The translations under genes and the position numbers were made by a program. This document shows positions 48,877 to 59,210 of a DNA stretch of 64,000 nucleotides, piece after piece; the stretch's first letter is position 1, and the number at the start of each line of letters is the position of its first letter. The DNA comes from Bacteroidia bacterium (GTDB lineage Bacteria > Bacteroidota > Bacteroidia > Bacteroidales > Paludibacteraceae). Location of the stretch: positions 1-64,000 of the forward strand of contig SAAO01000013.1 in NCBI GenBank assembly GCA_009929375.1, given 5' to 3'. The notes under the pieces are model-generated. The model was not told where the DNA came from. It worked only from the letters and a program-made list of their open reading frames with translations, and made no database searches.

Positions 48877-50817
48877 ATGATATCAGTTGAACAACTTACG
48901 GTTGAGTTTGGAGGCTCTCCGCTTTTCGATGAAATAAGTTTCTTGTTAAATCCCAAGGAACGAATTGCACTTGTGGGTAAGAACGGGGCAGGCAAAACTA
49001 CCTTGTTGAAGATATTCGCAGGAAAACAATCGCCAACATCCGGTCGTATAACGATTCCTAAAGATCTTACAATCGGATATTTACCTCAGCACATGATTCA
49101 CAATGAGGGAACGACCGTGATGCAGGAAGCCGAAAAAGCCTTTGAGCATATTACAACACTTCAAACTGAGATAGAAAGGCTTACACAGGAACTTTCGGAT
49201 CGTACGGATTACGACAGTGAAGCCTACCATTTGCTGATTGAAAAACTAACACACGCCAATGAACATTTACAAATTATTGGAAACGGAAATTTCTATGGCG
49301 AGATAGAAAAAACACTGATGGGGCTTGGTTTTCTTCGTACTGATTTTGAACGTCAGTGTTCCGAATTCAGTGGTGGATGGCGTATGCGTATCGAACTTGC
49401 CAAAATTCTGTTGCAACGTCCCGATGTACTTTTGCTCGATGAGCCTACCAATCACCTCGATATTGAATCTATACAGTGGCTCGAAAACTTTTTGATTACT
49501 TCCGGCAGTGCTATTTTGCTTGTATCGCACGATAGGGCTTTTATCGATGCTGTGACGACCCGCACAATTGAAATTTCGCTTGGTAAAATATACGACTACA
49601 ATGTAAATTATTCGAAATACATCGAATTGCGCCGCGAACGTCACGAGCAACAGGTACGTGCTTACGAAAATCAGCAAAAAATGATTCAGGATACTGAGGA
49701 TTTTATCGAACGCTTCCGCTATAAAGCCACAAAAGCTGTTCAGGTACAATCGCGTATCAAACAACTCGATAAGCTCGAACGCCTCGAAGTGGATATGGAG
49801 GACAACTCCCGACTGAGTCTGAAATTTCCTCCTGCAGTGCATTCCGGAATAATTCCTGTGGAGATTGAACACCTGACAAAAGCATATGGCGATTATGTTG
49901 TACTCGATAATATTGGTCTGATTATCAACAGAGGCGAGAAAGTAGCTTTTGTAGGAAAGAACGGAGAAGGAAAATCGACACTCGTAAAATGCATTATGAG
50001 TGAAATTGAGTATTCAGGAAAACTGAAGCTCGGTCATAATGTGAAAATTGGATATTTTGCTCAGAATCAGGCTTCTTTGCTTGATGAAAACCGCACTGTT
50101 TTCGAAACAATCGATCAGGTGGCAGTAGGCGATATCCGCACCAAAATCCGTGATATTCTGGGTGCATTTATGTTTGGTGGCGAAGCTTCCGACAAAAAGG
50201 TAAAAGTACTTTCGGGTGGTGAACGAAGCCGATTGGCAATGATTCGTCTGCTGCTCGAACCGGTCAATCTGTTGATACTCGATGAGCCTACCAATCACCT
50301 CGATATGCGTTCGAAAGATGTGTTGAAAGAGGCTATTAAAGCTTTCGATGGAACAGTGATAGTGGTCTCGCACGACCGTGAATTTCTCGACGGGCTTGTC
50401 AATAAAGTTTACGAATTCGGCAACAAAAAAGTGCGTGAGCATTTGGGTGGCATTTACGACTTTTTGCAATACAAAAAGATGGATAGTTTGCGTGAGTTAG
50501 AAGCTGTGGCTGTCGAAAAAGCAGTTTCAATTGCAGAAAAGCAGGCTTCTGAAAATAAACTCAGCTACGAAGCACGAAAAGAATTAAACCGGAAAATCCG
50601 TAAGGCTGAAAAAGATGTGGAAGAAGCTGAAAAAGTAATTTCTGCATATGAGTCAGAACTTTCTGAAATGAATCAGAAACTTGAATTACCCGAGTTTGCT
50701 TCCGATTCTGATTTCATTATGCTGTATCAGAAAAAACAACGCGAACTGGAGCAAAAAATGTACGAATGGGAAATTTTAAGCGAAGAACTGGATACTCTAA
50801 AAGCTGAACTAAATTAG
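48877..50817 (+). CDS. ABC-F family ATP-binding protein
   Basis: Two ABC domains (GKNGAGKTTLLKIF, GKNGEGKSTLVKC), ABC-F linker between, LLDEPTNHLDIES. Confidence 0.93.
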   Translation: MISVEQLTVEFGGSPLFDEISFLLNPKERIALVGKNGAGKTTLLKIFAGKQSPTSGRITIPKDLTIGYLPQHMIHNEGTTVMQEAEKAFEHITTLQTEIERLTQELSDRTDYDSEAYHLLIEKLTHANEHLQIIGNGNFYGEIEKTLMGLGFLRTDFERQCSEFSGGWRMRIELAKILLQRPDVLLLDEPTNHLDIESIQWLENFLITSGSAILLVSHDRAFIDAVTTRTIEISLGKIYDYNVNYSKYIELRRERHEQQVRAYENQQKMIQDTEDFIERFRYKATKAVQVQSRIKQLDKLERLEVDMEDNSRLSLKFPPAVHSGIIPVEIEHLTKAYGDYVVLDNIGLIINRGEKVAFVGKNGEGKSTLVKCIMSEIEYSGKLKLGHNVKIGYFAQNQASLLDENRTVFETIDQVAVGDIRTKIRDILGAFMFGGEASDKKVKVLSGGERSRLAMIRLLLEPVNLLILDEPTNHLDMRSKDVLKEAIKAFDGTVIVVSHDREFLDGLVNKVYEFGNKKVREHLGGIYDFLQYKKMDSLRELEAVAVEKAVSIAEKQASENKLSYEARKELNRKIRKAEKDVEEAEKVISAYESELSEMNQKLELPEFASDSDFIMLYQKKQRELEQKMYEWEILSEELDTLKAELN

Positions 50818-50874
50818 TTCAGGAATTCATTATTCCTCTTTACTGTATTTTGAAATCTTTCAACAATCTCCGCC

Positions 50875-51393
50875 ATGATTTACAAAGCATATCTTTCACA
50901 ATCGCTGACCCTCAAACTGCTCGAGCCTGCAATACTGTCGGTGCTCGACAACGAGGCTGATTTTGAGACAGTTTTTGCTTTGATGACCGATGATAATAAC
51001 AAAGTGGCCTGGCGGTCGGCATGGCTTTGCGAAAAAATCAGCGAACGGCGTCCAACGCTTTTTCAATCAACGCATTTCTCAGCACTTATTGATCTGTCGC
51101 TCAGTACTAAAAATGGATCGGTACGTCGACTGGCTCTTTCGATGCTGACCAACCTCAAAATTTCCGAAATACCTGTAGATTTATTGAACGCCTGCTACGA
51201 ATGGATGAGTTCCGATAAATATCCTGTAGCCGTACAGGCGCTTTCACTGGGTTTATTGTATCATTTTTGTACGCTGGAACCGGAGCTTAAGCCTGAATTA
51301 AGTGCGTATCTTGAAAATTTTGAAACCGAAAATCTCTCTCCGGGAATGAAAGCCATGCGACGTAATATTATGAAGCAGCTGAACATCAAATAA
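50875..51393 (+). CDS. Conserved-looking hypothetical, HEAT-repeat-like helical protein
   Basis: 172 aa, alpha-helical repeat character (NKVAWRSAWLCEKISE..., GSVRRLALSMLTNL). Confidence 0.6.
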   Translation: MIYKAYLSQSLTLKLLEPAILSVLDNEADFETVFALMTDDNNKVAWRSAWLCEKISERRPTLFQSTHFSALIDLSLSTKNGSVRRLALSMLTNLKISEIPVDLLNACYEWMSSDKYPVAVQALSLGLLYHFCTLEPELKPELSAYLENFETENLSPGMKAMRRNIMKQLNIK

Positions 51394-51452
51394 TTATATT
51401 TTTGTGTTCAAAACTATATTTTCGATATTGCACAGTTTAACAATAAAAGTGT

Positions 51453-51460
51453 TATTTTTG
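51453..51460 (+). promoter_or_regulatory. -7 box (TAnnTTTG) upstream of the carboxyltransferase gene
   Basis: TATTTTTG. Confidence 0.4.
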
Positions 51461-51527
51461 CAGCCGATTAATTCTGGTTGGAAAACTTCCGACCCGATTC
51501 CCTTTAAGTTAAATCAATAATAAAGTT

Positions 51528-53072
51528 ATGACTTTAAAGAAAAACATTCTGGCGCTCAGACAAAAGAAAGCCATTGTTCAAAAAGGAGGTGGCGATAAAG
51601 CCATCGAAAAACAGGTTGCAATGGGTAAAATGACAGCCCGCGATCGTATTCTGGCTTTGTTGGACGCAGATTCGTTTCACGAATATGACATGTTTGTGGA
51701 ACATGAAGAAAGAAACTTCGGTATGGACTCTAAAGAACTTCCCGGCGATGGTGTAATTACCGGTACAGGAACTATTAATGGAGCTCCGATATGTATTTAC
51801 GCTCAGGACTTTACCGTAATGGGAGGTTCGCTCGGGCTGAAACATGCCCGGAAAATTACCAAAATCATGGATCACGCTCTGAAAATGAAAGTGCCCTGTA
51901 TTGGTATAAACGACTCGGGTGGTGCCCGTATTCAGGAAGGTATTGGCGCTTTGGCCGGTTATGGTGAAATTTTCTATCGTAACACAATGGCTTCAGGTGT
52001 TATTCCTCAAATTTCAGTAATTCTTGGCCCGTGTGCCGGTGGTGCTGTGTATTCGCCTGCACTTACCGACTTTGTATTCGTGGTTGAAAACATATCGAAA
52101 ATGTTTATTACCGGCCCGAATGTAATTGAAACAGTACTTGGCGAAAAAATTTCGCAGGAAGATCTTGGTGGTGCACGCGTACATGCTGAGATTACCGGTA
52201 ATGCACATTTCTATGCGCTTAGCGAAATGGAATGTCTGAACCAGATCAAGGAACTTGTTTCACTTATTCCACACAGCAATCAGCAAAAAGCTGAACGCAT
52301 TGAACCGCGTAAACCAAAATTCAGAAAGAAAATTGAAAACATTATTCCTTCTGACCCAAAACAGCCTTATGATGTACGCGAAGTGATTTATGCGCTTACC
52401 GACGAATCAAAATTCCTCGAAGTACAGGAACTGTGGGCTCCGAACATTGTCATCGGTTTTGGACGTATGGATGGCGAAACTATCGGTTTCGTGGCCAATC
52501 AGCCAATGTATCTGGCCGGCGTGCTCGATTGCGATGCTTCTGACAAAGCTGCACGTTTTATTCGTTTCTGCGACGCATTTAATATTCCAATTATTACACT
52601 CGAAGATATGCCTGGTTATTTACCGGGAGTCGATCAGGAGCATGCTGGAGTAATTCGTCACGGAGCTAAAATGCTCTACGCTTACTCAGAAGCTACTGTA
52701 CCTAAAATTACTGTAATTCTGCGCAAAGCATATGGTGGTGGTTATATTGCAATGAACTCGCGTCACCTTGGTGCCGACTTTATGTTTGCATGGCCGGGAG
52801 CTGAAATCGCGGTTATGGGACCTGAAGGAGCTGCTAATATCATTTTCCGTAAGGAAATTATGGAAGCAGAAGATGAAGATGCAATGCGTCAGCAAAAAGT
52901 ACAGGAATATATCGAGAAATTTGCAAACCCCTTTGTGGCTGCTTCTAAAGGATATATTGATGCTGTAATTGAACCGGAAGAAACACGCGAACTTGTATTG
53001 CACGCACTCGAAGTGTCGAAAAACAAAGACGACCACCGTCCGGCTAAAAAACACGGAGTTCCTCCATTCTGA
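51528..53072 (+). CDS. Acyl-CoA carboxylase carboxyltransferase subunit (propionyl-/methylmalonyl-CoA type)
   Basis: INDSGGARIQEGIGALAGYGEIF, GPCAGGAVYSPALTDF, LRKAYGGGYIAMNSRHLGADF. Confidence 0.95.
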   Translation: MTLKKNILALRQKKAIVQKGGGDKAIEKQVAMGKMTARDRILALLDADSFHEYDMFVEHEERNFGMDSKELPGDGVITGTGTINGAPICIYAQDFTVMGGSLGLKHARKITKIMDHALKMKVPCIGINDSGGARIQEGIGALAGYGEIFYRNTMASGVIPQISVILGPCAGGAVYSPALTDFVFVVENISKMFITGPNVIETVLGEKISQEDLGGARVHAEITGNAHFYALSEMECLNQIKELVSLIPHSNQQKAERIEPRKPKFRKKIENIIPSDPKQPYDVREVIYALTDESKFLEVQELWAPNIVIGFGRMDGETIGFVANQPMYLAGVLDCDASDKAARFIRFCDAFNIPIITLEDMPGYLPGVDQEHAGVIRHGAKMLYAYSEATVPKITVILRKAYGGGYIAMNSRHLGADFMFAWPGAEIAVMGPEGAANIIFRKEIMEAEDEDAMRQQKVQEYIEKFANPFVAASKGYIDAVIEPEETRELVLHALEVSKNKDDHRPAKKHGVPPF

Positions 53073-53155
53073 TCTGGATATCCAAATTTTTATTGTAAAC
53101 ATGTGTATTAAACTATGCAGGTTTCAATCTTAATCAATTAAAAAATTCAGACATA

Positions 53156-53497
53156 ATGAAAAATAAAAAAGAAACTCCGGAATATATCGATTTTGCGGTA
53201 ACTGCCCGAAAATATAAAACATTGTTTACCCGTAAGTATCAGAACCGTAAGGTGTGGGTTGATCCTAATCCTTATGAAATTCAGTCGTTTATTCCGGGTA
53301 CAATCTTGCAAATATCGGTACAGGAAGGCGAAGTGGTAAACGAAGGTGCACCTTTGTTGATTCTCGAAGCCATGAAAATGCAAAACCGGATTGAAATGCC
53401 ATTTACAGCTAAAATTAAAAAAATCAATGTAAACGTAGGCGATAGAGTGCCTAAAGATACTTTGATGATTGAACTTGAAGCTGTTGAAGGTGAATAG
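53156..53497 (+). CDS. Biotin carboxyl carrier-like protein
   Basis: PGTILQISVQEGEVVNEGAPLLILEAMKMQNRI with the EAMKM biotinylation motif. Confidence 0.92.
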   Translation: MKNKKETPEYIDFAVTARKYKTLFTRKYQNRKVWVDPNPYEIQSFIPGTILQISVQEGEVVNEGAPLLILEAMKMQNRIEMPFTAKIKKINVNVGDRVPKDTLMIELEAVEGE

Positions 53498-53520
53498 TAT
53501 TCGAATTAATATCTAAATTA

Positions 53521-53560
53521 AACTCCTGCAGAAAACATATTTTTTGCGGGAGTTTTTTTA
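53521..53560. terminator. Terminator after the BCCP gene
   Basis: AACTCCTGCAGAAAA...TTTTTTGCGGGAGTTTTTTT. Confidence 0.75.
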
Positions 53561-53575
53561 TACATAAAAAACAAT

Positions 53576-53583
53576 TATCTTTG
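53576..53583 (+). promoter_or_regulatory. -7 box (TAnnTTTG) for the small acidic protein gene
   Basis: TATCTTTG. Confidence 0.4.
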
Positions 53584-53613
53584 AATCTCTAACAAACAAA
53601 ATTAATATTGCTT

Positions 53614-53946
53614 ATGAAAACTCAGGAAGACGACTTACTGGTATATGACGAAGATGATGCCGTAAAATTTATTTTAAATTTTCTACCCGAAGACGCCAAA
53701 AAAAGCATCAACGATTCGAAAATTGAATATGTATTGGATGTGGTTTATGAGTTTTACGACGAAAATGGCCTGATCGAAGAAGATTCGACTGAAGAAGCCA
53801 GCATCGACGAAGAGGAAATGTTTAAATACATTCTCAAAGTATCCAAAAAAGACAAAATGGAACTTACCGAAGAAGAAGTACAACTGATTCTTGAGGGTGA
53901 GTTTGAATATGGTAAATCGATTGGTATTTACAGAGAAGAAGAATAA
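53614..53946 (+). CDS. Small acidic hypothetical protein
   Basis: MKTQEDDLLVYDEDDAVKFILNFLPEDAKK...; ATG at 53614, own promoter and terminator signals. Confidence 0.7.
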   Translation: MKTQEDDLLVYDEDDAVKFILNFLPEDAKKSINDSKIEYVLDVVYEFYDENGLIEEDSTEEASIDEEEMFKYILKVSKKDKMELTEEEVQLILEGEFEYGKSIGIYREEE

Positions 53947-53962
53947 TTAAAACGAATTTTAT

Positions 53963-54007
53963 AAAGCATTGGCCTGATGATAATTATTTGAAGGCTAATG
54001 CTTTTTT
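53963..54007. terminator. Terminator-like hairpin
   Basis: AAAGCATTGGCC...GGCTAATGCTTTTTT. Confidence 0.7.
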
Positions 54008-54027
54008 GTGCTCATAACTGACAATAA

Positions 54028-55041
54028 ATGAAAACTGCTGTAGTTATTCTTAACTGGAATGGTGAAATGTTTCTGAAGCAATTTCTGCCTTCAGTGGTTG
54101 CCAATACCGACCTCTCAGTGAACGAAATTGTAGTGGCCGATAATGGTTCGACTGATGGTTCGCTACAATTACTCAAAGAACAATTCCCTGAAGTTAAAAC
54201 AATTTTACTTGATCAGAATTACGGTTTTGCGGGCGGTTACAATAAAGCGCTTGCTCAGATTGAAGCTGAATATTATTTGCTTCTGAACTCGGATGTGGAA
54301 GTTACGCCGGCCTGGCTCGATGTACTTACCGACTATATGGATCAGCATCCGAAAACAGCTGCCTGCCAACCTAAAATCCGGGCATTTCACAACAAAGATT
54401 ATTTTGAACATGCCGGAGCTGCCGGTGGCTTTATCGATAAATATGGTTTTCCGTATTGTCGTGGCCGTATTTTCGGAACAACAGAGAAAGATTCCGGTCA
54501 ATATGACGAAGTGAGTGAAGTATTCTGGGCTACTGGTGCATGTTTAATGATTCGATCGGAAATTTTCAGAAAAACAGGCGGTTTTGATGATGCGTTTTTT
54601 GCACATATGGAGGAAATTGACCTTTGCTGGCGTATCAACAGTCGTGGTTTTAAAATTGTATGTGTGCCGCAAAGTGTGGTTTATCACGTAGGAGGGGGGA
54701 CGTTGAATACTGAACATCCACGAAAAACTTATTTGAATTTCCGGAACAATTTGCTGATGCTTTATAAAAATGTACCTCATGCTCAGTTGAATAAGGTGCT
54801 CAATGCCCGCCGTTTTTTTGATTATGTGGCAGCTGTTCAGTTGTTTGTAACAGGTAAACCAAAGAATGCTTCAGCAGTATTTAAAGCCCGTCGCGATTTT
54901 GCAAAAATGAAAGCGGATTTTGAGGAAAAAAGAAAGGAGAATATCCTGTTTTCGACCTGCACTGCTTGTGAGAATGTTTTGAAGAGAAGTGTTGTGCTTG
55001 ATTATTATCTCAGAAATAAAAAAACATTTGACCGTTTGTAG
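54028..55041 (+). CDS. Glycosyltransferase family 2
   Basis: VVILNWNG, VADNGSTDGS, LLLNSDVEVTPAWL, MEEIDLCWRI. Confidence 0.93.
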   Translation: MKTAVVILNWNGEMFLKQFLPSVVANTDLSVNEIVVADNGSTDGSLQLLKEQFPEVKTILLDQNYGFAGGYNKALAQIEAEYYLLLNSDVEVTPAWLDVLTDYMDQHPKTAACQPKIRAFHNKDYFEHAGAAGGFIDKYGFPYCRGRIFGTTEKDSGQYDEVSEVFWATGACLMIRSEIFRKTGGFDDAFFAHMEEIDLCWRINSRGFKIVCVPQSVVYHVGGGTLNTEHPRKTYLNFRNNLLMLYKNVPHAQLNKVLNARRFFDYVAAVQLFVTGKPKNASAVFKARRDFAKMKADFEEKRKENILFSTCTACENVLKRSVVLDYYLRNKKTFDRL

Positions 55042-55058
55042 TTACATCGGTTTTATAC

Positions 55059-55103
55059 AAAAAGTAATGGCTGTCAGATAAATTCTGACAGCCATTACTT
55101 TTT
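55059..55103. terminator. Bidirectional terminator, 20-bp perfect stem
   Basis: AAAAAGTAATGGCTGTCAGA-TAAAT-TCTGACAGCCATTACTTTTT. Confidence 0.93.
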
Positions 55104-55114
55104 ATAGATTATGC

Positions 55115-57031
55115 TTAAAGATTTTCTTCTATCAGATTGATTTTCTGTTCAATCAGACGGCTTTCTTCTTTAAGGGTTTCAATTTTTCGTTCCATTTCCT
55201 TGATAATACCACCACCTTTTTTCGACGACGAACTCAGAAAGCCGATATTGTTTTCATACACAGCAATTTCGCTTTTTAAATGTTCGTAAGCTCTTACCAG
55301 TTTTTCGCGTTCGCGGTAAAGTTTGTTTTCGCCTTTGGTACTCATGTCCTTCAGGTTGTTTTTGAAGTTGTCGAGTCGGCGTTGCGAAGCGTCCACATTC
55401 AGTATTTCGAACTGTTTGTCGATAGCAGTTTTGTATTCTTTATAAATTTTGTCTTTTTCTTTGAAAGGAACATGTCCGATTTTGTTCCATTCAGCCATTA
55501 AATCACGAAGTTTCGCGAGGTTTTCGCCGGGATCAGTTCCTTTTTCAACAGCTTTAATCTGTTCTATAATCTGTTTTTTCTGTTCAAGATTTTCAGTTTC
55601 CTGATTTTTCAGTCCTGAAGTGTTTTTTCCTTTTTGCTCAAAGAAATAGTCGCATGCTGAAATAAAGCGTTTCCAGATTTCGTCGGAATGTTTTTTAGCT
55701 ACCGGACCAATGGTTCTCCATTCTTTCTGAAGCTGAATGAGTTTGTTAGAAGTTTCTTTCCAGTCTGTGCTTTCTTTCAGGGCTTCAGCTTGTTCGCACA
55801 ATGCTTTTTTCTTATCGAGATTCTGATTTAACTGGTTTTTCGATTCCTTGTAGAACTCAGCTTTTGCTGCAAAGAAGCTATCACAGGCTTTACGGTAACG
55901 TTCAAAAATTTTCTGGTTGGCTTTGCGCGGAGCAAAACCAATTGTACGCCATTCGTCCTGCCAGCCCAGAAGAGTCTGTGTGCCTTCGTCCCATTGTTTA
56001 TAGGTTTTGAAGTCGGAATAATCAAACGCTTCAATTTTTTCGCAGAGTGCATTTTTCAACTCCAGATTTTTATCCTCGAGTTCGCGGATGCCTTCGAAAT
56101 ATGATTGATGTTTTTTGTTTACAATGCTGGATGCATTTTTGAATCGGGTCCATATTTCTTCACGTAAATCGCGGGCAACAGGGCCTAATTCGTGCCATTC
56201 TTCGTGCAGCTTTTGCAGGGTCTGAAAAGCCGAAACCACATCAGTTTCCCCGGCCAAACGTTCAGCAGCTTCACAAATAAGTGTTTTAGCTTCCAGATTT
56301 TTACGGAAGTCGTATTCGCGCAATTCATTGTTGATTTTTATCAAATCCCAGAATGCTTCCTGATAGGTATTATACTGTTTCCATAGTTCTGTAGCCGATT
56401 GTGCGGGTACATGACCAATCGATTTCCATTTTTGCTGAAGTGCCCTGAATTCATTGATATGAGCTGAAACATCGTCGTTGCTTTCCACAAGCGACTTCAT
56501 TTGCTCAAGCACATGTTGTTTCTGAATCAGATTGTTTTCCTTTTCCTTTTCTTTTTGTGCAGTTGCAGCAGCTTTTTTGGTTCTGTAGTCGTTGAGCAGA
56601 TTTCTAAGTTCGTCTTCGAGTTCGTCTTTCAACGGAAGGAAGTCGTGCTCCTCGCCACCATTTTCAAGAAAAGCAATTTTTTGCTCTTCATTTTCAGCTT
56701 TAAGTTTTTTGTAAAATGTCTGCTTGATGATTTCAACCTGCTCTTTAATGCCTTCAGGGTCATTCTGAATAAGTACCTTCAGTGCATCGATCAAACCTGA
56801 TTTAGAAAAAACATTGTAATCGGGCAGAATCTGTGACTTTTCGTCTCCGTCGGGAGCCGTTTCGGGCACATTTTCTTCTTCAGCCTGTTCAGCTATAACA
56901 GGTTCATTACTAACCGTATTTGTAGTTTCAACAGATTCAGATACTTCTTCGGTTACTGTTTTTTCAATAATTGTTTCAGCATTTTCAGCCTTTTCAATTT
57001 CAGGGTCCTTGTTTACATCAAGTGAGTTCAT
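55115..57031 (-). CDS. DUF349 domain-containing protein (multiple repeats)
   Basis: Repeated W..IG.V......IW..F..A.D.FF units (QKEWRTIGPVAKKHSDEIWKRFISACDYFF etc.); acidic N-terminus. Confidence 0.9.
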   Translation of the reverse strand: MNSLDVNKDPEIEKAENAETIIEKTVTEEVSESVETTNTVSNEPVIAEQAEEENVPETAPDGDEKSQILPDYNVFSKSGLIDALKVLIQNDPEGIKEQVEIIKQTFYKKLKAENEEQKIAFLENGGEEHDFLPLKDELEDELRNLLNDYRTKKAAATAQKEKEKENNLIQKQHVLEQMKSLVESNDDVSAHINEFRALQQKWKSIGHVPAQSATELWKQYNTYQEAFWDLIKINNELREYDFRKNLEAKTLICEAAERLAGETDVVSAFQTLQKLHEEWHELGPVARDLREEIWTRFKNASSIVNKKHQSYFEGIRELEDKNLELKNALCEKIEAFDYSDFKTYKQWDEGTQTLLGWQDEWRTIGFAPRKANQKIFERYRKACDSFFAAKAEFYKESKNQLNQNLDKKKALCEQAEALKESTDWKETSNKLIQLQKEWRTIGPVAKKHSDEIWKRFISACDYFFEQKGKNTSGLKNQETENLEQKKQIIEQIKAVEKGTDPGENLAKLRDLMAEWNKIGHVPFKEKDKIYKEYKTAIDKQFEILNVDASQRRLDNFKNNLKDMSTKGENKLYREREKLVRAYEHLKSEIAVYENNIGFLSSSSKKGGGIIKEMERKIETLKEESRLIEQKINLIEENL

Positions 57032-57183
57032 TTTCAAAAAAGATTTTTTTGTGTTTTTGTATGGAGTATGTTTGATCTGTGCTAAAATGCACAGTTTTTA
57101 TATACTGACTGACAAAAATAGGATATTTTTTTTAATTCTTTAAATTTTTTATGATATTTTCTCGCATTTTTAGTACAAAAAAA

Positions 57184-57214
57184 ATCGAAAACAGTAAATT
57201 TTACTGTTTTCGAT
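57184..57214 (-). terminator. Terminator hairpin overlapping the SDR stop codon
   Basis: ATCGAAAACAGTAAA-T-TTTACTGTTTTCGAT, with A-run (T-run on minus strand) at the left. Confidence 0.75.
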
Positions 57215-57962
57215 GTGAAATATATGTATTTGCCTGTTGTGCGGGGTTTATCTGAATATCATTTATCGATACATGCGCAGGTCGTGTAAGAATAAACTCA
57301 AGTGCATCGGCAATATCTTCGGCATTCAGCGGAACGAGTCCTTTATAAACTGCAGCAGCTTTTTCGGTGTCGCCATGGTAGCGAACAATCGAAAATTCGG
57401 TTTCAGCCATTCCCGGAGAAATAGAACTTACTTTGATACCATGTTTCACCAAATCAATTCTCAGTCCTTTTGTAATTGCATTTACAGCATGCTTTGATGC
57501 ACAATAAACACTTCCGTTGGGGTAAACTTCGATACCCGCAATTGAAGATATATTTACGATATGTCCGCTTTGCTGTGCAATCATTTTCGGAACAATGAGT
57601 TTGGTTATGTAAAGCAAACCCTTAACGTTTGTGTCCAGCATTTGATCGAAGTCATCCACATCACTTTCGTCGAAAGGAGCTGCTCCGGCAGCCAGTCCGG
57701 CATTATTGATTAGCACATCAATGTGACCGTGAGTTTCTTCAATTGATTGAACAGCCCATTCGCAGGCTTGCCGGTCGCGAATATCGAAGCAAAGTGCCTC
57801 AACTTCACACTTATAGTCTTTTCGGATTTTTTCAGCAATTTCCTGAAGCAATTCCTTGCGTCTTCCGGTAATTATGAGTCGGTAACCACCCAGTTTAGCC
57901 AGACGAAAAGCGAAGGATTTTCCAAATCCGGAAGTTACACCGGTAATAAATGCTGTTTTCAT
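57201..57962 (-). CDS. SDR family NAD(P)-dependent oxidoreductase (YdfG-like)
   Basis: TGVTSGFGKSFA, NNAGLAAG, YCASKHAV. Confidence 0.93.
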   Translation of the reverse strand: MKTAFITGVTSGFGKSFAFRLAKLGGYRLIITGRRKELLQEIAEKIRKDYKCEVEALCFDIRDRQACEWAVQSIEETHGHIDVLINNAGLAAGAAPFDESDVDDFDQMLDTNVKGLLYITKLIVPKMIAQQSGHIVNISSIAGIEVYPNGSVYCASKHAVNAITKGLRIDLVKHGIKVSSISPGMAETEFSIVRYHGDTEKAAAVYKGLVPLNAEDIADALEFILTRPAHVSINDIQINPAQQANTYISHRKQ

Positions 57963-57972
57963 GCCAGTTATT

Positions 57973-59184
57973 TTATTTTGAATATTTCAGATCGTGACCC
58001 ATACGCAGTTTTTTTGTCTGCATATAAAATGCATTGTACTGATTAGGAGCTACTTCAATAGGAACGTTTTCAACAATGGATAGTCCGTAAGCTTCAAGTC
58101 CGATACGTTTTACAGGGTTGTTCGACATTAAGCGAATTTTCGTTACACCTACTTCGCGTAAAATCTGAGCACCCACACCATAATCGCGTTCATCGGCATT
58201 AAATCCGAGGTGCAGATTGGCATCCACAGTGTCGAGTCCTTCTTCCTGAAGTTTGTAAGCTTTGATTTTATTCATAAGACCAATGCCACGACCTTCCTGA
58301 TTCATATATACAATCACGCCTTTGCCTTCTTTCTCAATCATTTCCATTGCTTTGTGAAGCTGTTCGCCACATTCGCAACGCATTGACCCAAAAATATCAC
58401 CTGTCATGCACGACGAATGTACGCGAACCAAAACAGGCTCATCTTTTTCCCATTCACCTTTAATCAGGGCAATGTGTTCCATTCCGTTTGAAATCTGGCG
58501 AAACGGAATGAGTTTGAAAATTCCGTGAGCAGTTGGCATATTTACTTTTTCACCTTTTTCGACCAGCGATTCGGTTTTAAGACGGTAAGCAATCAAATCG
58601 GCAATCGAAATAAGTTTCAAATCGAATTTTTTTGCCATTTCGATCAATTGCGGAAGTCGTGCCATTGTACCGTCTTCGTTCATAATCTCGATCAAAGCTC
58701 CGGCAGGATAAAGCCCGGCCAGACGTGCTAAATCGACAGCTGCTTCGGTATGTCCTGCACGACGCAAAACTCCTTTGTTACGTGCACGAAGCGGGAAAAT
58801 GTGACCGGGGCGACCAAAAGTTTCGGGTTTCGAAGCAGGGTCGGCGAGGGCCTGAAATGTGGCAGCACGATCGGCAGCTGAAACGCCTGTGGTACAACCT
58901 TCAAGTTTATCAACACTTACAGTGAAAGGCGTAGAGTGTATCGAAGTGTTTTTCTCAACCTGCATTTCAAGTTCGAGTTCGTCGCAGCGATCTTCAGTAA
59001 GTGGTGCACAAACCACTCCACGACCGTGTGTGATCATAAAATTCACCATTTCGGGTGTGATTTTTTCTGCAGCACAAATAAAATCACCTTCGTTTTCACG
59101 ATCCTCATCGTCCACTACAATCACAAACTTACCGGCTTTGATATCGGCCAAAGCTTCTTCGATAGTGTTTAAAATATGTCCCAT
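57973..59184 (-). CDS. ribBA: Bifunctional 3,4-dihydroxy-2-butanone-4-phosphate synthase / GTP cyclohydrolase II
   Basis: [12 protein letters not shown] and [21 protein letters not shown] motifs. Confidence 0.96.
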   Translation of the reverse strand: MGHILNTIEEALADIKAGKFVIVVDDEDRENEGDFICAAEKITPEMVNFMITHGRGVVCAPLTEDRCDELELEMQVEKNTSIHSTPFTVSVDKLEGCTTGVSAADRAATFQALADPASKPETFGRPGHIFPLRARNKGVLRRAGHTEAAVDLARLAGLYPAGALIEIMNEDGTMARLPQLIEMAKKFDLKLISIADLIAYRLKTESLVEKGEKVNMPTAHGIFKLIPFRQISNGMEHIALIKGEWEKDEPVLVRVHSSCMTGDIFGSMRCECGEQLHKAMEMIEKEGKGVIVYMNQEGRGIGLMNKIKAYKLQEEGLDTVDANLHLGFNADERDYGVGAQILREVGVTKIRLMSNNPVKRIGLEAYGLSIVENVPIEVAPNQYNAFYMQTKKLRMGHDLKYSK

Positions 59185-59210
59185 ATATTATTTAAATTTC
59201 GTTTCTGAAT

